From positions 20,669 through 84,668 of the forward strand of contig CAMVHR010000007.1 in assembly GCA_947167345.1 (NCBI GenBank): a stretch of DNA of 64,000 nt, given 5' to 3'. The position numbers and the translations under genes are program-made. Shown piece by piece: positions 15,518-25,263 of the stretch (its first letter is position 1; every line of letters begins with the position of its first letter). Source of the DNA: an uncultured Treponema sp. Lineage in GTDB: Bacteria; Spirochaetota; Spirochaetia; Treponematales; Treponemataceae. The notes beneath the pieces are model-generated. The model was not told the origin of the DNA. It was given only the letters and a program-made list of their open reading frames with translations, and did no database searches.

Positions 15518-17577
15518 TGAAAAAGTTGTTGGGAATTGTCATTGCGCTGTCTGTCTCTCTTTACGGATTTGCTCAAATAAACCTTCAGGATACTGTACGC
15601 TCTGATGAAGATACGATGCGTTCTGCAAATTCAGGCTTTGCTGAAGAGGAATTCAGAAGAGGTGTGCAGACTTTTTATAACGGAAACTATAAAGAAAGCA
15701 TTTTGGAATTTGAAAAGGCTTTGTCATATCTTCCTGGTGAAAACCGCATTTTGGAATGGCTTGGAAAGGCTTATTACATGTCAGGAGTTGAAGGTGCTGC
15801 CTTGCAGCAGTGGAATTTTGCAAAAGATCAGGGGTGGGGCGGACTCCTGTTGCAGAACAAGATAGAAATTGTAGGTGACAGGCGCATTACGGATGCTGAA
15901 TATGGATTTGCACAGCGTTATACTGAAGCAGGGGCGTTTCCTAATATTAATGGAAATGCCCTCATCTACAGTCAGCCAATTTCTGTTCTTCCTAATAAAG
16001 ACGGTTCCATTTGGGTTGTAGCTTATAGCACGAATGAAATTGTCCGTTTTAATGTAAATGGAATTGTACAGGAGCGTATCCGAGGTCCTTTAAACGGTCT
16101 TGACCGTCCTATGGATATTATCAGGCTTAAAAATGGAAACCTTTTGGTTAGTGAGAGTGCAGGTGATCGTCTTTCATTGTTTGATTCTAAAGGTAAGTTT
16201 ATAAAATATTATGGCAAGAAAGGTCGTGGTGAAGGTGAGCTGATTGGTCCTCAGTATCTTGCGGAAGATGCTTTTGGTAATGTTTATGTTACTGATTTTG
16301 GAAATTCTAGGGTTGTTGTATTTGATCCTGATGGAAATGGGCTTTTTTCATTTGGAAACAAGGTGGATTTGTTTGACGGATTAAAATCTCCGACGGGAAT
16401 TGCCTGCATTGATGACAGAATTTTTGTTGCTGACAGTGTAAAAGGCGCAGTCTACGAGTTTGACAGATCCGGTAACTATATGGGGATTCTTGTTGAGGAA
16501 AAGAAACTTAAAAGACCTGAAGCCCTGAAAAACTGGGGTGATTTCCTTATCATTGCAGATTTAAATAAAGTTCTTACAATAGATACCGCAACAGGTTCTG
16601 TTTACGAAAATGCAACTACTGGAAGTGCCGGAAGCAGTATTACAAGTGCTGTTCCTGACTATAATGGAAATATCATTGTTACTGATTTTAAGGCAAATGA
16701 GATTTACATTATGTCTAAGATGACGGAGCTTGTCGGTGGTTTCTTTGTACAGATTGAACGCGTAATTGCTGATAAATTCCCAACTGTCACTCTGGATGTA
16801 AAAGTTGAAAACAGAAAAAGACAGCCTATTGTAGGACTTACAAAAACAAATTTTCTTATAACTGAAGATAAAAGGCCTGTTTCAAATATGGAACTTGTCG
16901 GGGCTGCAAATAATAATGAAACTCTTGACGTTACTTTCCTTATAGATCGTTCCTACGATATGAAAGCTTTTGAAGAACAGGTAAATGCTTCTGTACGGGA
17001 AATCTCAGCTTCTATGCAAAATAAGGGACAGGTTCAGATTATTGGGTTAGGGGAATCTCCTGTTGTAGAATTTACGGGTAATCCATTGGATTTGTCTGAT
17101 TTTTCTGTAAGGGCTCTGAAGTCTGAATATACAGACAATGTGCGTATAGATTTGGGATTAACCATGGCTGTCAACAGACTCATAAGCGGACAAAAGAAAC
17201 GTGCTGTTATTTATATTTCAGCTGGAACTGTTGGGCAAAATGCCTTTACGAAGTACAGTTTGTCTGATTTGACGACATTCATGAATAATAATGCTGTGTC
17301 TTATAATACCATTTTATTGCAGAATAAAGCTCCTTCTGGTGAAATTTCTTACATTGAGAATAATACTACAGGCTACTCATATTATGTCTACAGACCTGAA
17401 GGTCTTTCATCTGTAATAGATGATATTCTTGCCATTCCGTCTGGTTTATATCAGTTGACTTACACATCGGCTTTATCTTCTCAGTATGGAATAAAATATC
17501 TGCCTGTTGAAATTCAGGCATATCTTCTGAATCGTTCCGGCAGGGATGAAACAGGATATTTTTCTCCATTACAGTAA
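15517..17577 (+). CDS. Exported TPR / NHL beta-propeller / VWA-like protein
   Basis: 686 residues. Signal peptide 1-19 (VSLYGFA then Q). Residues 40-110 form a TPR-like unit (FRRGVQTFYNGNYKESI). From about 150 to 405 there are propeller blades of NHL type (RPMDIIRLKNGNLLVSES, GPQYLAEDAFGNVYVTDF, SPTGIACIDDRIFVADS). From about 470 to 640 there is a von Willebrand A-like domain beginning DVTFLIDRSYDM, where the metal motif D-x-S-x-S is D-x-S-x-D (477-481), so metal binding is uncertain. Probably periplasmic and protein-binding. It is the last gene of a run of four. Confidence 0.85.
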   Translation: MKKLLGIVIALSVSLYGFAQINLQDTVRSDEDTMRSANSGFAEEEFRRGVQTFYNGNYKESILEFEKALSYLPGENRILEWLGKAYYMSGVEGAALQQWNFAKDQGWGGLLLQNKIEIVGDRRITDAEYGFAQRYTEAGAFPNINGNALIYSQPISVLPNKDGSIWVVAYSTNEIVRFNVNGIVQERIRGPLNGLDRPMDIIRLKNGNLLVSESAGDRLSLFDSKGKFIKYYGKKGRGEGELIGPQYLAEDAFGNVYVTDFGNSRVVVFDPDGNGLFSFGNKVDLFDGLKSPTGIACIDDRIFVADSVKGAVYEFDRSGNYMGILVEEKKLKRPEALKNWGDFLIIADLNKVLTIDTATGSVYENATTGSAGSSITSAVPDYNGNIIVTDFKANEIYIMSKMTELVGGFFVQIERVIADKFPTVTLDVKVENRKRQPIVGLTKTNFLITEDKRPVSNMELVGAANNNETLDVTFLIDRSYDMKAFEEQVNASVREISASMQNKGQVQIIGLGESPVVEFTGNPLDLSDFSVRALKSEYTDNVRIDLGLTMAVNRLISGQKKRAVIYISAGTVGQNAFTKYSLSDLTTFMNNNAVSYNTILLQNKAPSGEISYIENNTTGYSYYVYRPEGLSSVIDDILAIPSGLYQLTYTSALSSQYGIKYLPVEIQAYLLNRSGRDETGYFSPLQ

Positions 17578-17596
17578 AGACAATTTCTAATGTTTT

Positions 17597-18772
17597 TTAG
17601 TTTATGTTATTTAAAAGCCGAGCCTTCTGAATTTTAATTTCTGGATGCTTGTCTTTTAATTTGTATACGGCAGATTCCATTTTTGTATGTTTTTCTTCTT
17701 CAAAAGAAAAAAGACTTTCCTGCATGGAACTGCCGTTTTCTTTTACATTTGTACATGCAACCCCAAGAAGTCTTATTCCTTTTCCCTGCCTGTATTTTTT
17801 TTCAAGAAGTTTTTGGCAGACTTCAAACATTTTATCTGCATTTTTTACTGGAAAACTTGTGGTTTCCTGTATTGAAACTGTTGAAAAATCTTCATATCGT
17901 ATTTTTAATACAATAGTATTTGAATAGACATTTTCCTTGTACATTCTGTATGCAACTGTTTGTACTATTTCAAAAATTGCAGTTTCTATTATATATCTGT
18001 CTGTCAAATCATAGTCAAACGTCCTTTCTGCACTGATGGAATGATTTTTTGCTTCTTCACCAAATTTCATGTCTTTGTTGCCTCTTACAGCATTGAACAG
18101 GAACATTCCGGTATTATCTCCAAATATAGTCGTTAAATAGCTTATTGACTTTTTATAAATGTCAGATGGCGTTTTTATGCCGGAAAATAATAATTTTTGT
18201 AATGTTTTTGACCCTATGCCCCAAATCTTTTCCAAAGGAAGTGAAAGCATGAAAGATTCTTCATCTCCTGGTTTTATGTATGTCATGCCATTTGGCTTTC
18301 TATATCCTGAGGCAATCTTTGCAACATACATTGTTCCTGCAATACCTATACTGATTGTAAGTCCTGTTTTTTCCTGTATGTCCTTTTTTATTTTTAATGC
18401 TGCTTGTTCAGGAGAACCGAACAGTCGTTCCGTTCCTGTCATGTCTAAAAAGGCTTCATCAATAGATATTTGAATTACATCTGGAGAGTAGTTGGATAGT
18501 ATGTTCATAATTATTGAAGACAATTCATGGTATCTCTTGTGCCTGCCTCTCAGAAAAATGGCATTTGGGCAAAGTTGTACCGCTTTTGATAAAGGCATTG
18601 CGGAATGGATGCCGTATTTTCTTGCTTCATACGATGCTGTTGACACGACAGCTCTTCTGTCTCCAGGTAATCCTCCGACAACAACAGGCTTATTTCTGTA
18701 TTCTGGATGATCCAGTTGTTCTACCGAGGCAAAAAAAGCATCTAAATCAACATGAAAATATATATTCTGCAT
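17597..18772 (-). CDS. dinB: DNA polymerase IV (Y-family)
   Basis: 391 residues with the Y-family palm motifs FHVDLDAFFASVEQ (6-19) and SIDEAFLDMTG, plus the little-finger domain after about 240. It carries out error-prone translesion synthesis opposite damaged bases. The ATG lies five bases after the stop of the upstream membrane-protein gene and has no ribosome-binding site of its own, so translation may depend on that gene. No LexA-type operator is apparent. Confidence 0.96.
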   Translation of the reverse strand: MQNIYFHVDLDAFFASVEQLDHPEYRNKPVVVGGLPGDRRAVVSTASYEARKYGIHSAMPLSKAVQLCPNAIFLRGRHKRYHELSSIIMNILSNYSPDVIQISIDEAFLDMTGTERLFGSPEQAALKIKKDIQEKTGLTISIGIAGTMYVAKIASGYRKPNGMTYIKPGDEESFMLSLPLEKIWGIGSKTLQKLLFSGIKTPSDIYKKSISYLTTIFGDNTGMFLFNAVRGNKDMKFGEEAKNHSISAERTFDYDLTDRYIIETAIFEIVQTVAYRMYKENVYSNTIVLKIRYEDFSTVSIQETTSFPVKNADKMFEVCQKLLEKKYRQGKGIRLLGVACTNVKENGSSMQESLFSFEEEKHTKMESAVYKLKDKHPEIKIQKARLLNNIN

Positions 18773-18777
18773 GGCAC

Positions 18778-20721
18778 TTATTCTTGAGAACTTATCATAA
18801 TTGTATCAGATTCTTTTAAAAGTTGCTTGTCTGAATTTTCTATATATGATGTAACTGTAATCATCTGTTCTATATCCTTGTCACTTGAATATATGAGGGT
18901 AACGTCTGACTGCGGATAATCTGGTATCAGTATGAAAATTTTATTTTTACCTAGAACGATGTATTCATAATTACATTCATATAGAGGTATTGCATTTTCT
19001 GATTCAATGCTTATGTCATAGCGTATTACAGTGCTGGCTGCATTTTGTTTTATGGTTAATTTGTGAATATTAAAATCTAAAAAGTCTTCTGTAGTTGTTG
19101 ATAAATCTATATAGTTTTCCTCGTTATGAACTTCAAAATTTAGAGGCTTGTTTTCATAAGTTTTTGGTTTTTCTGAAAAAAACGAATGAATCAATATACC
19201 TGAAAAAAAAGTATAGATGATTACGCAGTCTATAATTAACAGGCATATTATGGCTGGAATGAAATGCTTTAGCCTGTGCTTTAATATGATAAGAAGTCTT
19301 TGCCACTGAATTTCAAATGGAAAGATGATACAGGCAACAAGCAGGTTGCCCTGCCATTTGGGGGATGCAAAACGGAGTAGCGCCTGATAGTTTGATGCGG
19401 AAATGAAATTGAGGGAACTTGGAACAAATGGCGACAGCATTAGTATGAATGATATGAAAATGGAAAATATTGTACTTGTCCTGCAGGCTATGTAGCATAC
19501 ACAAAATTCAAAGAAAAACAGAAATAAAAATGACAGATCAATCCCGCAGAAAAGAAAAATGTTTGCAGCTGCAATTAAAATAATTGCATATTTGCTTACA
19601 TTATAAGAAACATTAAAAGAAAATCGTATTTGTATTATAAATAAAATATTGAAAATTATGAAACTGGAAATTATTTTATATGCAATTAGAAGAATTGGAT
19701 TGTCTGTAACTGACAAAAAAAAGTGTTGAGTCTGCTGAAGGACAAATGTAGTCACAATGATAATAAAAGGTATCATATACCATGTTCTGAATAGATCCTT
19801 TAAAATTGCAATGTTCTTCTGAGTTCTAGAAAAAGAGCTAAAACTGATAAAGAATATTATAAAAAATGAAAAGATGATAAAGCAAAATACGAAGAATGTT
19901 TCATTTATCCAGAATTCAAGATTTATAACAGGAATATGTATGTATGAATAATGCCTGTCCCATGTTTGTGAGTCACTTTCATCTTTTTTTTCGTCTTGTA
20001 GTAATAAAAAGCTTTTTAATATTTTAAAATCTGAAGGTTTGTAGCCGGCAGTTATTCCTGCTGCCGGAATTGATTGTGTTAAAAAAGATGAAACCTTTTT
20101 ATTGTTGTCAATCAATCTTAGCCTGTATAGAAATGCTACGGAATTTGGAATGAAAAATCTTTCATTGTTTTGCGCACATGAAGTTTTTAAGTCTTTTATC
20201 AACCATAAGGGAGAAACTTCACCACTTCCTCCAGATATGATTTCATGAAATTCTGATTCCTTTTCCTGAATGACGATTGCACACTTTACATTCGTGTCTG
20301 TAAGGGAGGTTGTGAATATTTTTGTTCCATAGGGATGCAGGTAGTCTGCAATAGTAAAAAAACTGCTTTCATCTCCAGCACTTAAAAGAATTGTAAGATT
20401 ATACTTTACATTGAGCCCTGTAATATCATCTAAAAACAACAAAAACTCTTCTTCACAATGGGAAACATATTCCTGTGTAAAAGCTAAAATGATTTCCTTA
20501 TCGGTATTTTTATCAAAAGATTTTCTAAGAATGATGTTTTGAGGAAAATTAGATGCATCTGCTGGGGTAAGACCTTGCAGTTCTATTGAAAAATCCTTAT
20601 CTTTGAGAAGGTCATGTAGTGAAGTTGTATAATTTGAAGCATTAGCAAATGCTGCAAAAAATAAAGTTTGTATTATCAGAAAAGAGAAAGATAAAAAAAA
20701 CTTTTGCATTTTTCCTTGCAT
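18778..20721 (-). CDS. Large exported/membrane protein with peptidase-like N-domain
   Basis: 647 residues (first ATG) or 643 (second ATG at 20709). The signal peptide ends near AFANA. An outside domain of about 240 residues follows, containing SGGSGEVSPLWLIKDL and RFFIPNSVAFLYRLRLI ... SFLTQSIPAAGI; this order recalls the M28/GAA1 amidase-like fold, but no metal-binding His/Asp/Glu set is evident. About eight or nine membrane spans (about 275-535) come next, then a C-terminal soluble domain of about 100 residues. Function unknown; a GAA1-like topology is my inference. dinB follows directly. Confidence 0.7.
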   Translation of the reverse strand: MQGKMQKFFLSFSFLIIQTLFFAAFANASNYTTSLHDLLKDKDFSIELQGLTPADASNFPQNIILRKSFDKNTDKEIILAFTQEYVSHCEEEFLLFLDDITGLNVKYNLTILLSAGDESSFFTIADYLHPYGTKIFTTSLTDTNVKCAIVIQEKESEFHEIISGGSGEVSPLWLIKDLKTSCAQNNERFFIPNSVAFLYRLRLIDNNKKVSSFLTQSIPAAGITAGYKPSDFKILKSFLLLQDEKKDESDSQTWDRHYSYIHIPVINLEFWINETFFVFCFIIFSFFIIFFISFSSFSRTQKNIAILKDLFRTWYMIPFIIIVTTFVLQQTQHFFLSVTDNPILLIAYKIISSFIIFNILFIIQIRFSFNVSYNVSKYAIILIAAANIFLFCGIDLSFLFLFFFEFCVCYIACRTSTIFSIFISFILMLSPFVPSSLNFISASNYQALLRFASPKWQGNLLVACIIFPFEIQWQRLLIILKHRLKHFIPAIICLLIIDCVIIYTFFSGILIHSFFSEKPKTYENKPLNFEVHNEENYIDLSTTTEDFLDFNIHKLTIKQNAASTVIRYDISIESENAIPLYECNYEYIVLGKNKIFILIPDYPQSDVTLIYSSDKDIEQMITVTSYIENSDKQLLKESDTIMISSQE

Positions 20722-20727
20722 AGATTT

Positions 20728-20756
20728 ATAATAATTTATTGTTGTTTACATTGCAA
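20728..20756 (-). promoter_or_regulatory. Promoter of the 18.8-20.7 kb membrane-protein gene, leaderless geometry
   Basis: On the - strand TTGCAA (20756-20751), 17-base spacer, TATTAT (20733-20728). The seventh base after the -10 box is the A of the ATG at 20721. It overlaps the divergent promoter at 20745-20773. Confidence 0.5.
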
Positions 20757-20773
20757 GACAGTTGATATATAAT
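20745..20773 (+). promoter_or_regulatory. Promoter of the 20.8 kb gene
   Basis: TTTACA (20745-20750), 17-base spacer, perfect TATAAT (20768-20773). The predicted start is near 20780, leaving a leader of about 36 bases with AAAGGGAG (20795-20802). Confidence 0.65.
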
Positions 20774-20815
20774 AGAAGAAACACAATTCACGCAAAGGGA
20801 GATTTCGGGATTTAA

Positions 20816-21985
20816 ATGAGTGCAGCAGAAAAGAAATTTATGCTAGATTTGCCATTGAAAGTAATTCTTACAGAAGAAGGGGCATCTTATTTTATTGGTC
20901 ATAAAAAGAAATTGCTGCGATTTAAACTTGCTGATAATGTTGAAGAATACGGTATAAGCCTTTCTCATTTTTCTCCTACGTCTCTTCAGAACATGATTTT
21001 AACAGATTACATTTCCAAAATTGAAATTTCTATGCCGGAATTTGTTTCGAGAAGACAGGAAGTAATGGATTTATCAAAAGTCATTGTATATACCATTCTG
21101 TACAAGCAGTTTGATAAAGAAATATTTGAATCTTTGATAAAATGCGACTGTGTAAGGCGGCATAATAGACAGAATCCAAGTCAGCTTATTGATGAACAGA
21201 CTAAAATTCCTGATAAGCAGCTTCGTAATCATCTTGCCGTAAGGGATAATGTTATTCAGCAAAGTCGTCAGACAATCCTTGATCCTGTATGGAAAGGAAT
21301 TATGTCGAATAAAGATTTTTCTCCAGAAGAGCAAAATGTGTATCTCCTTATGACTGAAAAGTTCCTTAACAGATTGAGCCTCATGAACTGGTATATCATT
21401 ACTAAGTTTTTTAAGACAGAAGGTTTTGATCAGATTTTGTCCGTTATAAGAAAGCTTCTGAACGAGTATATGGAAAAGTCTAAGATTCCTGAATATATTT
21501 CTGTTATGATTATGGAACTGGCTCTCAGCAATGAAAATACAAATTTAAAGAAAGAAGCTAGGAATCTTTATAAAGGTATCGATAATTCTGAAACCCTTAT
21601 TTATGATCCTGAAATACGTGCTAAAATTGTTGAAGAATTGGTTCGTAAGCATGAACTGGTATTCTTGTCATGGAAGATTGGAGGTAGCTCTTCTTCTATA
21701 GGTAAGACGGGAAGTTTGAATATATCATTGTATAATAAGAATGATGAATCTCAGGATGTAAAAGAAAATATAGAAAGTAAAATGTCAGAGAATCTTAATA
21801 AAAAGTCTCTCATTGACTTCTATCGTCAAATGCCTGAAGGGGAAGAAAGTACTGATTTAGGTTTGTATTACTTTTCTTATTTGGATGATGCTTGTAAAAA
21901 AGTCGGTGTAAAATTTGACTCTATTGTAAATCAGTTTAGTGGTGAGGATTTAACGGTTATAAACCTTAAATTTAATTTTTCATGA
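20816..21985 (+). CDS. Uncharacterised protein
   Basis: 389 residues, soluble, with no signal peptide or membrane span and no motif I recognise. The sequence alternates helix-rich segments and includes charged stretches; the region LIDEQTKIPDKQLRNHLAVRDN (approximate positions 120-140) and a Ser-rich turn GGSSSSIGKTG (about 290-300) stand out. The Ser-rich turn is not a P-loop (no G-x4-GK[ST]). It is transcribed from its own promoter and overlaps the following lipoprotein gene by four bases (ATGA), with trmB and ligA downstream. Function unknown. Confidence 0.75.
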   Translation: MSAAEKKFMLDLPLKVILTEEGASYFIGHKKKLLRFKLADNVEEYGISLSHFSPTSLQNMILTDYISKIEISMPEFVSRRQEVMDLSKVIVYTILYKQFDKEIFESLIKCDCVRRHNRQNPSQLIDEQTKIPDKQLRNHLAVRDNVIQQSRQTILDPVWKGIMSNKDFSPEEQNVYLLMTEKFLNRLSLMNWYIITKFFKTEGFDQILSVIRKLLNEYMEKSKIPEYISVMIMELALSNENTNLKKEARNLYKGIDNSETLIYDPEIRAKIVEELVRKHELVFLSWKIGGSSSSIGKTGSLNISLYNKNDESQDVKENIESKMSENLNKKSLIDFYRQMPEGEESTDLGLYYFSYLDDACKKVGVKFDSIVNQFSGEDLTVINLKFNFS

Positions 21986-22572
21986 GTTATCCCTCGTATC
22001 TTACATCTTTTTTCTTACTCTTTTTAACTGTCATTCAGTTTTCAGCATGTTCGAACAATCAAAAACATGAATTTACAGCTGACGGATATATTGTTTTTGA
22101 TTACACTTGTAATTCTGTATGTCCTCTAGAAAAAATGTCGGTTTTCATTACGACAGAGCAGAAGTTTCCTGTAGTAGAACTAAAAGTTTATAATGAGCAT
22201 AATGATAATGCTCTTATTTCGTATGAATGGACTTCTAAAGAAGTCTATGTGAAAGATAATGTCTACTGGTGTCAGAATCTTTCAGTGCCTGTTTCTGCTC
22301 ATATTCCTGTTGGAAAATATACTGTGACGGCTGTTTTTTCTGACGGTTCAGAGCAGACCTCAGCTTTTTCCATTCAATATCCGTCATACTGTATAAGTAA
22401 TGATATAAGTCATGTATCAAAATTGATTTATAAGGATTTTAATCAACTGTCAGAAATTTATGACAATACAAAAATAAAGAATGTAAATTCCGCTCTAGAA
22501 AAAATATGCTACATAAATACTGATAAGCATGTTTTGTGTATTTTGCCGGAAAGTAGTATTAAGGGGCTTTAG
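21982..22572 (+). CDS. Putative lipoprotein
   Basis: 196 residues. A hydrophobic signal (about 5-20) ends in a lipobox-like FSAC with Cys23, so export and lipidation are likely. The mature part looks like an all-beta domain (VVELKVYNEHND, GKYTVTAVFSDGSE) followed by a helical tail. No family recognised. The start overlaps the preceding stop and trmB starts two bases after its end. Confidence 0.7.
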   Translation: MSYPSYLTSFFLLFLTVIQFSACSNNQKHEFTADGYIVFDYTCNSVCPLEKMSVFITTEQKFPVVELKVYNEHNDNALISYEWTSKEVYVKDNVYWCQNLSVPVSAHIPVGKYTVTAVFSDGSEQTSAFSIQYPSYCISNDISHVSKLIYKDFNQLSEIYDNTKIKNVNSALEKICYINTDKHVLCILPESSIKGL

Positions 22573-22574
22573 TT

Positions 22575-23294
22575 GTGGGTGAAGAAGTAGGGAGTCTTGA
22601 ATTAAACGAAGACGGTATTTTTAAGCGTTCAATAAGAACGTATGTAATTAGGGCTGGTCGCATGACTGATAGCGAGCGGCGTAGCTATGATGAGTTGCAT
22701 CAGGTGTGGTGTATTCCATTTGAGTACAAAACTATTAATTTTGCAGATGTTTTTGGCAATACGAATCCTGTAACAATGGAAATAGGTTTTGGCATGGGAC
22801 AGGCAACAGCTGTAATTGCAGCTGCAAATCCTGACATGAACTATCTTGGAAGTGAAGTTCATGTGCCTGGTATAGGAAGACTTTTAAGTGACATTAAGCG
22901 TCGGCAGTTGAAGAATCTTTTTATAATAGAGCATGATGCTTTGGAAATTCTTGAAACAATGATTCCTGATGATTCAATTTCTGCATTTCATATTTTTTTC
23001 CCTGATCCGTGGCCTAAAAAGAAGCATCATAAACGTAGGCTTATGCAGCGTCCTCATACAGATCTCCTTGTACAAAAATTAGCTCCTGGTGGATATATTT
23101 ATTTTGCAACTGATTGGGAAGAATATGCAGAGACGGCTCTTGAGGAATTGTCACATACAGAGGGAATTCATAATAAGTATATGCAATATGCTCCCCATCA
23201 GGAATGGAGACCTAGAACTAAATTTGAGCAGAAAGGTATTGATGCTGGAAGAGAGATACATGAATTGTTTTTTATAAAAGATAAAGAATACTAA
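22575..23294 (+). CDS. trmB: tRNA (guanine-N7-)-methyltransferase
   Basis: 239 residues from a GTG two bases after the previous stop. SAM-binding motif EIGFGMGQATA, then LGSEVHVPGIGRLL, and the diagnostic block FFPDPWPKKKHHKRR that contacts tRNA. It forms m7G46 in the variable loop of tRNAs. ligA follows after 10 bases. Confidence 0.96.
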   Translation: MGEEVGSLELNEDGIFKRSIRTYVIRAGRMTDSERRSYDELHQVWCIPFEYKTINFADVFGNTNPVTMEIGFGMGQATAVIAAANPDMNYLGSEVHVPGIGRLLSDIKRRQLKNLFIIEHDALEILETMIPDDSISAFHIFFPDPWPKKKHHKRRLMQRPHTDLLVQKLAPGGYIYFATDWEEYAETALEELSHTEGIHNKYMQYAPHQEWRPRTKFEQKGIDAGREIHELFFIKDKEY

Positions 23295-23304
23295 GGTTTG
23301 AAAA

Positions 23305-25263
23305 ATGGATTTGTTTGATATAGATTCCATACAGAGAATTTCAGAACTTGAAGGGCTTATAAAAAAATATCAGAAATCTTATTATGATGGTGAAGGTGAT
23401 ATTTCTGATGCAGAATTTGATGCTTTATGGGATGAATTAAAATCTTTGGATCCTTCAAACCCCTTATTGCATAAAGTAGGGGCAGATAGCGGTAATTTTG
23501 AAAAAGTTAATCATGTTATGCCTATGGGGAGTCAGGAAAAAGCCGCTAACCCAGAACAGTTCCTTTCATGGGCTCAAAAACATATTTATGAGGAATATCT
23601 TGTAGAATATAAATTAGACGGTGCGAGTCTTGAGCTTCAGTATCAAAACGGAATTTTGATTCATGCTGTAACAAGAGGCGATGGTCATGTTGGTGATGAT
23701 ATTACTGCAAATGCAATAAAAATGAATGGAGTCCGTAAGGAACTTTATGGACTGGACGGAGTATTAATTCCTTTTACTGGCGGAATTCGGGGTGAAGTTA
23801 TTATGACTCATGAAGTGCATAAGAAGTTCTTTTCGGATAAAGCAAACTGTCGTAATGCTGCTAATGGCTTGATGAAGCGTAAAGATGGTGCCGGTAGTGA
23901 ATATTTGACCTTGGTTACCTATGATGTTTGGTCTACAACTGGAGTACAACCTTTTAAAGACGAAGAAGATAAAATTCATTGGCTTGAAAACTGTGGCTTT
24001 AATATAGTACCTCTTTATATTGCAGATTCTGCGCAGGCTGTAATAGATTATCGTGCTCATGTAATGGAGATTAGAAAGACTCTTGACTATGACATTGATG
24101 GTCTTGTTGTAAAAGAAAGGTTTGTAAACCATGAAGATGCAAGCCGTGACAGACCTGACAGGCAGATTGCATTTAAGTTTAGCCTTGAAGAGGCTGTTTC
24201 CATATTGAGACGTGTTGAATGGAATGAATCTGGAGCAACATATACTCCTGTTGCAATATTTGATCCTGTCGATTTAAATGGAACTACGGTAAAAAGAGCA
24301 AGCCTTGTTAATCCTAATACAATTCGTTCATTGGGAATAAAAATTGGCAGCCATGTTATTGTTGTAAAACGAGGCGAGATTATTCCTAAGATTGAAAGTG
24401 TAATTACTTCTGAAACTTATGAAGGTGATGATGCTTCTTTGCAGGAAATTGATTTTCCTACGCATTGTGCTACTTGCGGTGAAAAATTAGTAGATGAAGG
24501 TACAAGATTATTCTGTCCGAACAAAAAATGTAGTAAAAAAGTTCTTCATCAGCTTTTAAAATGGATTTGTGTTGTTGATATTCGGGACTTAGGCGATACT
24601 CTTGTAAGGGCGTTATTTAATGATGGTGTTATTTCTTCCATAACAGACATCTATAAGCTTACGGAAAAGACTCTTACGCCTTATTTCTTAAATGAAGAAA
24701 GCATTTCAAGAGAACAGGAGTCGAAGGGAGCTAAAAAAGTTGTTCTTTCAATTCAAAACCATAGGAAAATATCTCTTGCAAAATTTATAGCAGGTTTTGA
24801 TATTGAAGGCATTGGTGAAGTGCTTGTGGAAAAACTTATATCTAATGGTTTTAATTCGTTGGAATCTATTATAAATGCGACTGAGAAACAAATTTCAGAT
24901 ATATATGGTTTTGCAGATATTATGGCTCATACCTTACTAGAAGGAATGAAGGAAAATTTTAATGAAATGCAGAATCTTATATCATCTGGTACAATTTCTA
25001 TTGCAGATGAGATGGCTGATGGTTTATTAGCGGGAAAATCGTTCTGTTTTACTGGTGAGCTGGTAACAATGAAGCGCACTCAAGCCCAAAATCTTGTAAA
25101 AGAGAACGGAGGCACCGTGAAGTCTTCTGTTGTTAAGGGCTTAAGCTATCTTGTGACTAATGATACAACAAGTGGCTCAGCAAAAAATGTAAAAGCCGCA
25201 CAACTTGGAATACCTGTTATAACAGAACGGCAATTCCTTGATATTATTCAGAAGCGCATGTAA
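23305..25263 (+). CDS. ligA: NAD-dependent DNA ligase
   Basis: 652 residues, all expected domains: Ia (1-70), adenylation domain with K-x-D-G at 103-106 (EYKLDGAS), OB fold, a four-Cys zinc finger (CATC ... CPNKKC), helix-hairpin-helix repeats (FDIEGIGEVLVEKL) and a C-terminal BRCT (KSFCFTGELVTM). It seals nicks with NAD+. The conserved MLSL segment before the active site reads MGSQ (74-77), so the sequence is on a divergent branch. The 3' end overlaps the convergent M23 gene by 20 bases. Confidence 0.95.
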   Translation: MDLFDIDSIQRISELEGLIKKYQKSYYDGEGDISDAEFDALWDELKSLDPSNPLLHKVGADSGNFEKVNHVMPMGSQEKAANPEQFLSWAQKHIYEEYLVEYKLDGASLELQYQNGILIHAVTRGDGHVGDDITANAIKMNGVRKELYGLDGVLIPFTGGIRGEVIMTHEVHKKFFSDKANCRNAANGLMKRKDGAGSEYLTLVTYDVWSTTGVQPFKDEEDKIHWLENCGFNIVPLYIADSAQAVIDYRAHVMEIRKTLDYDIDGLVVKERFVNHEDASRDRPDRQIAFKFSLEEAVSILRRVEWNESGATYTPVAIFDPVDLNGTTVKRASLVNPNTIRSLGIKIGSHVIVVKRGEIIPKIESVITSETYEGDDASLQEIDFPTHCATCGEKLVDEGTRLFCPNKKCSKKVLHQLLKWICVVDIRDLGDTLVRALFNDGVISSITDIYKLTEKTLTPYFLNEESISREQESKGAKKVVLSIQNHRKISLAKFIAGFDIEGIGEVLVEKLISNGFNSLESIINATEKQISDIYGFADIMAHTLLEGMKENFNEMQNLISSGTISIADEMADGLLAGKSFCFTGELVTMKRTQAQNLVKENGGTVKSSVVKGLSYLVTNDTTSGSAKNVKAAQLGIPVITERQFLDIIQKRM

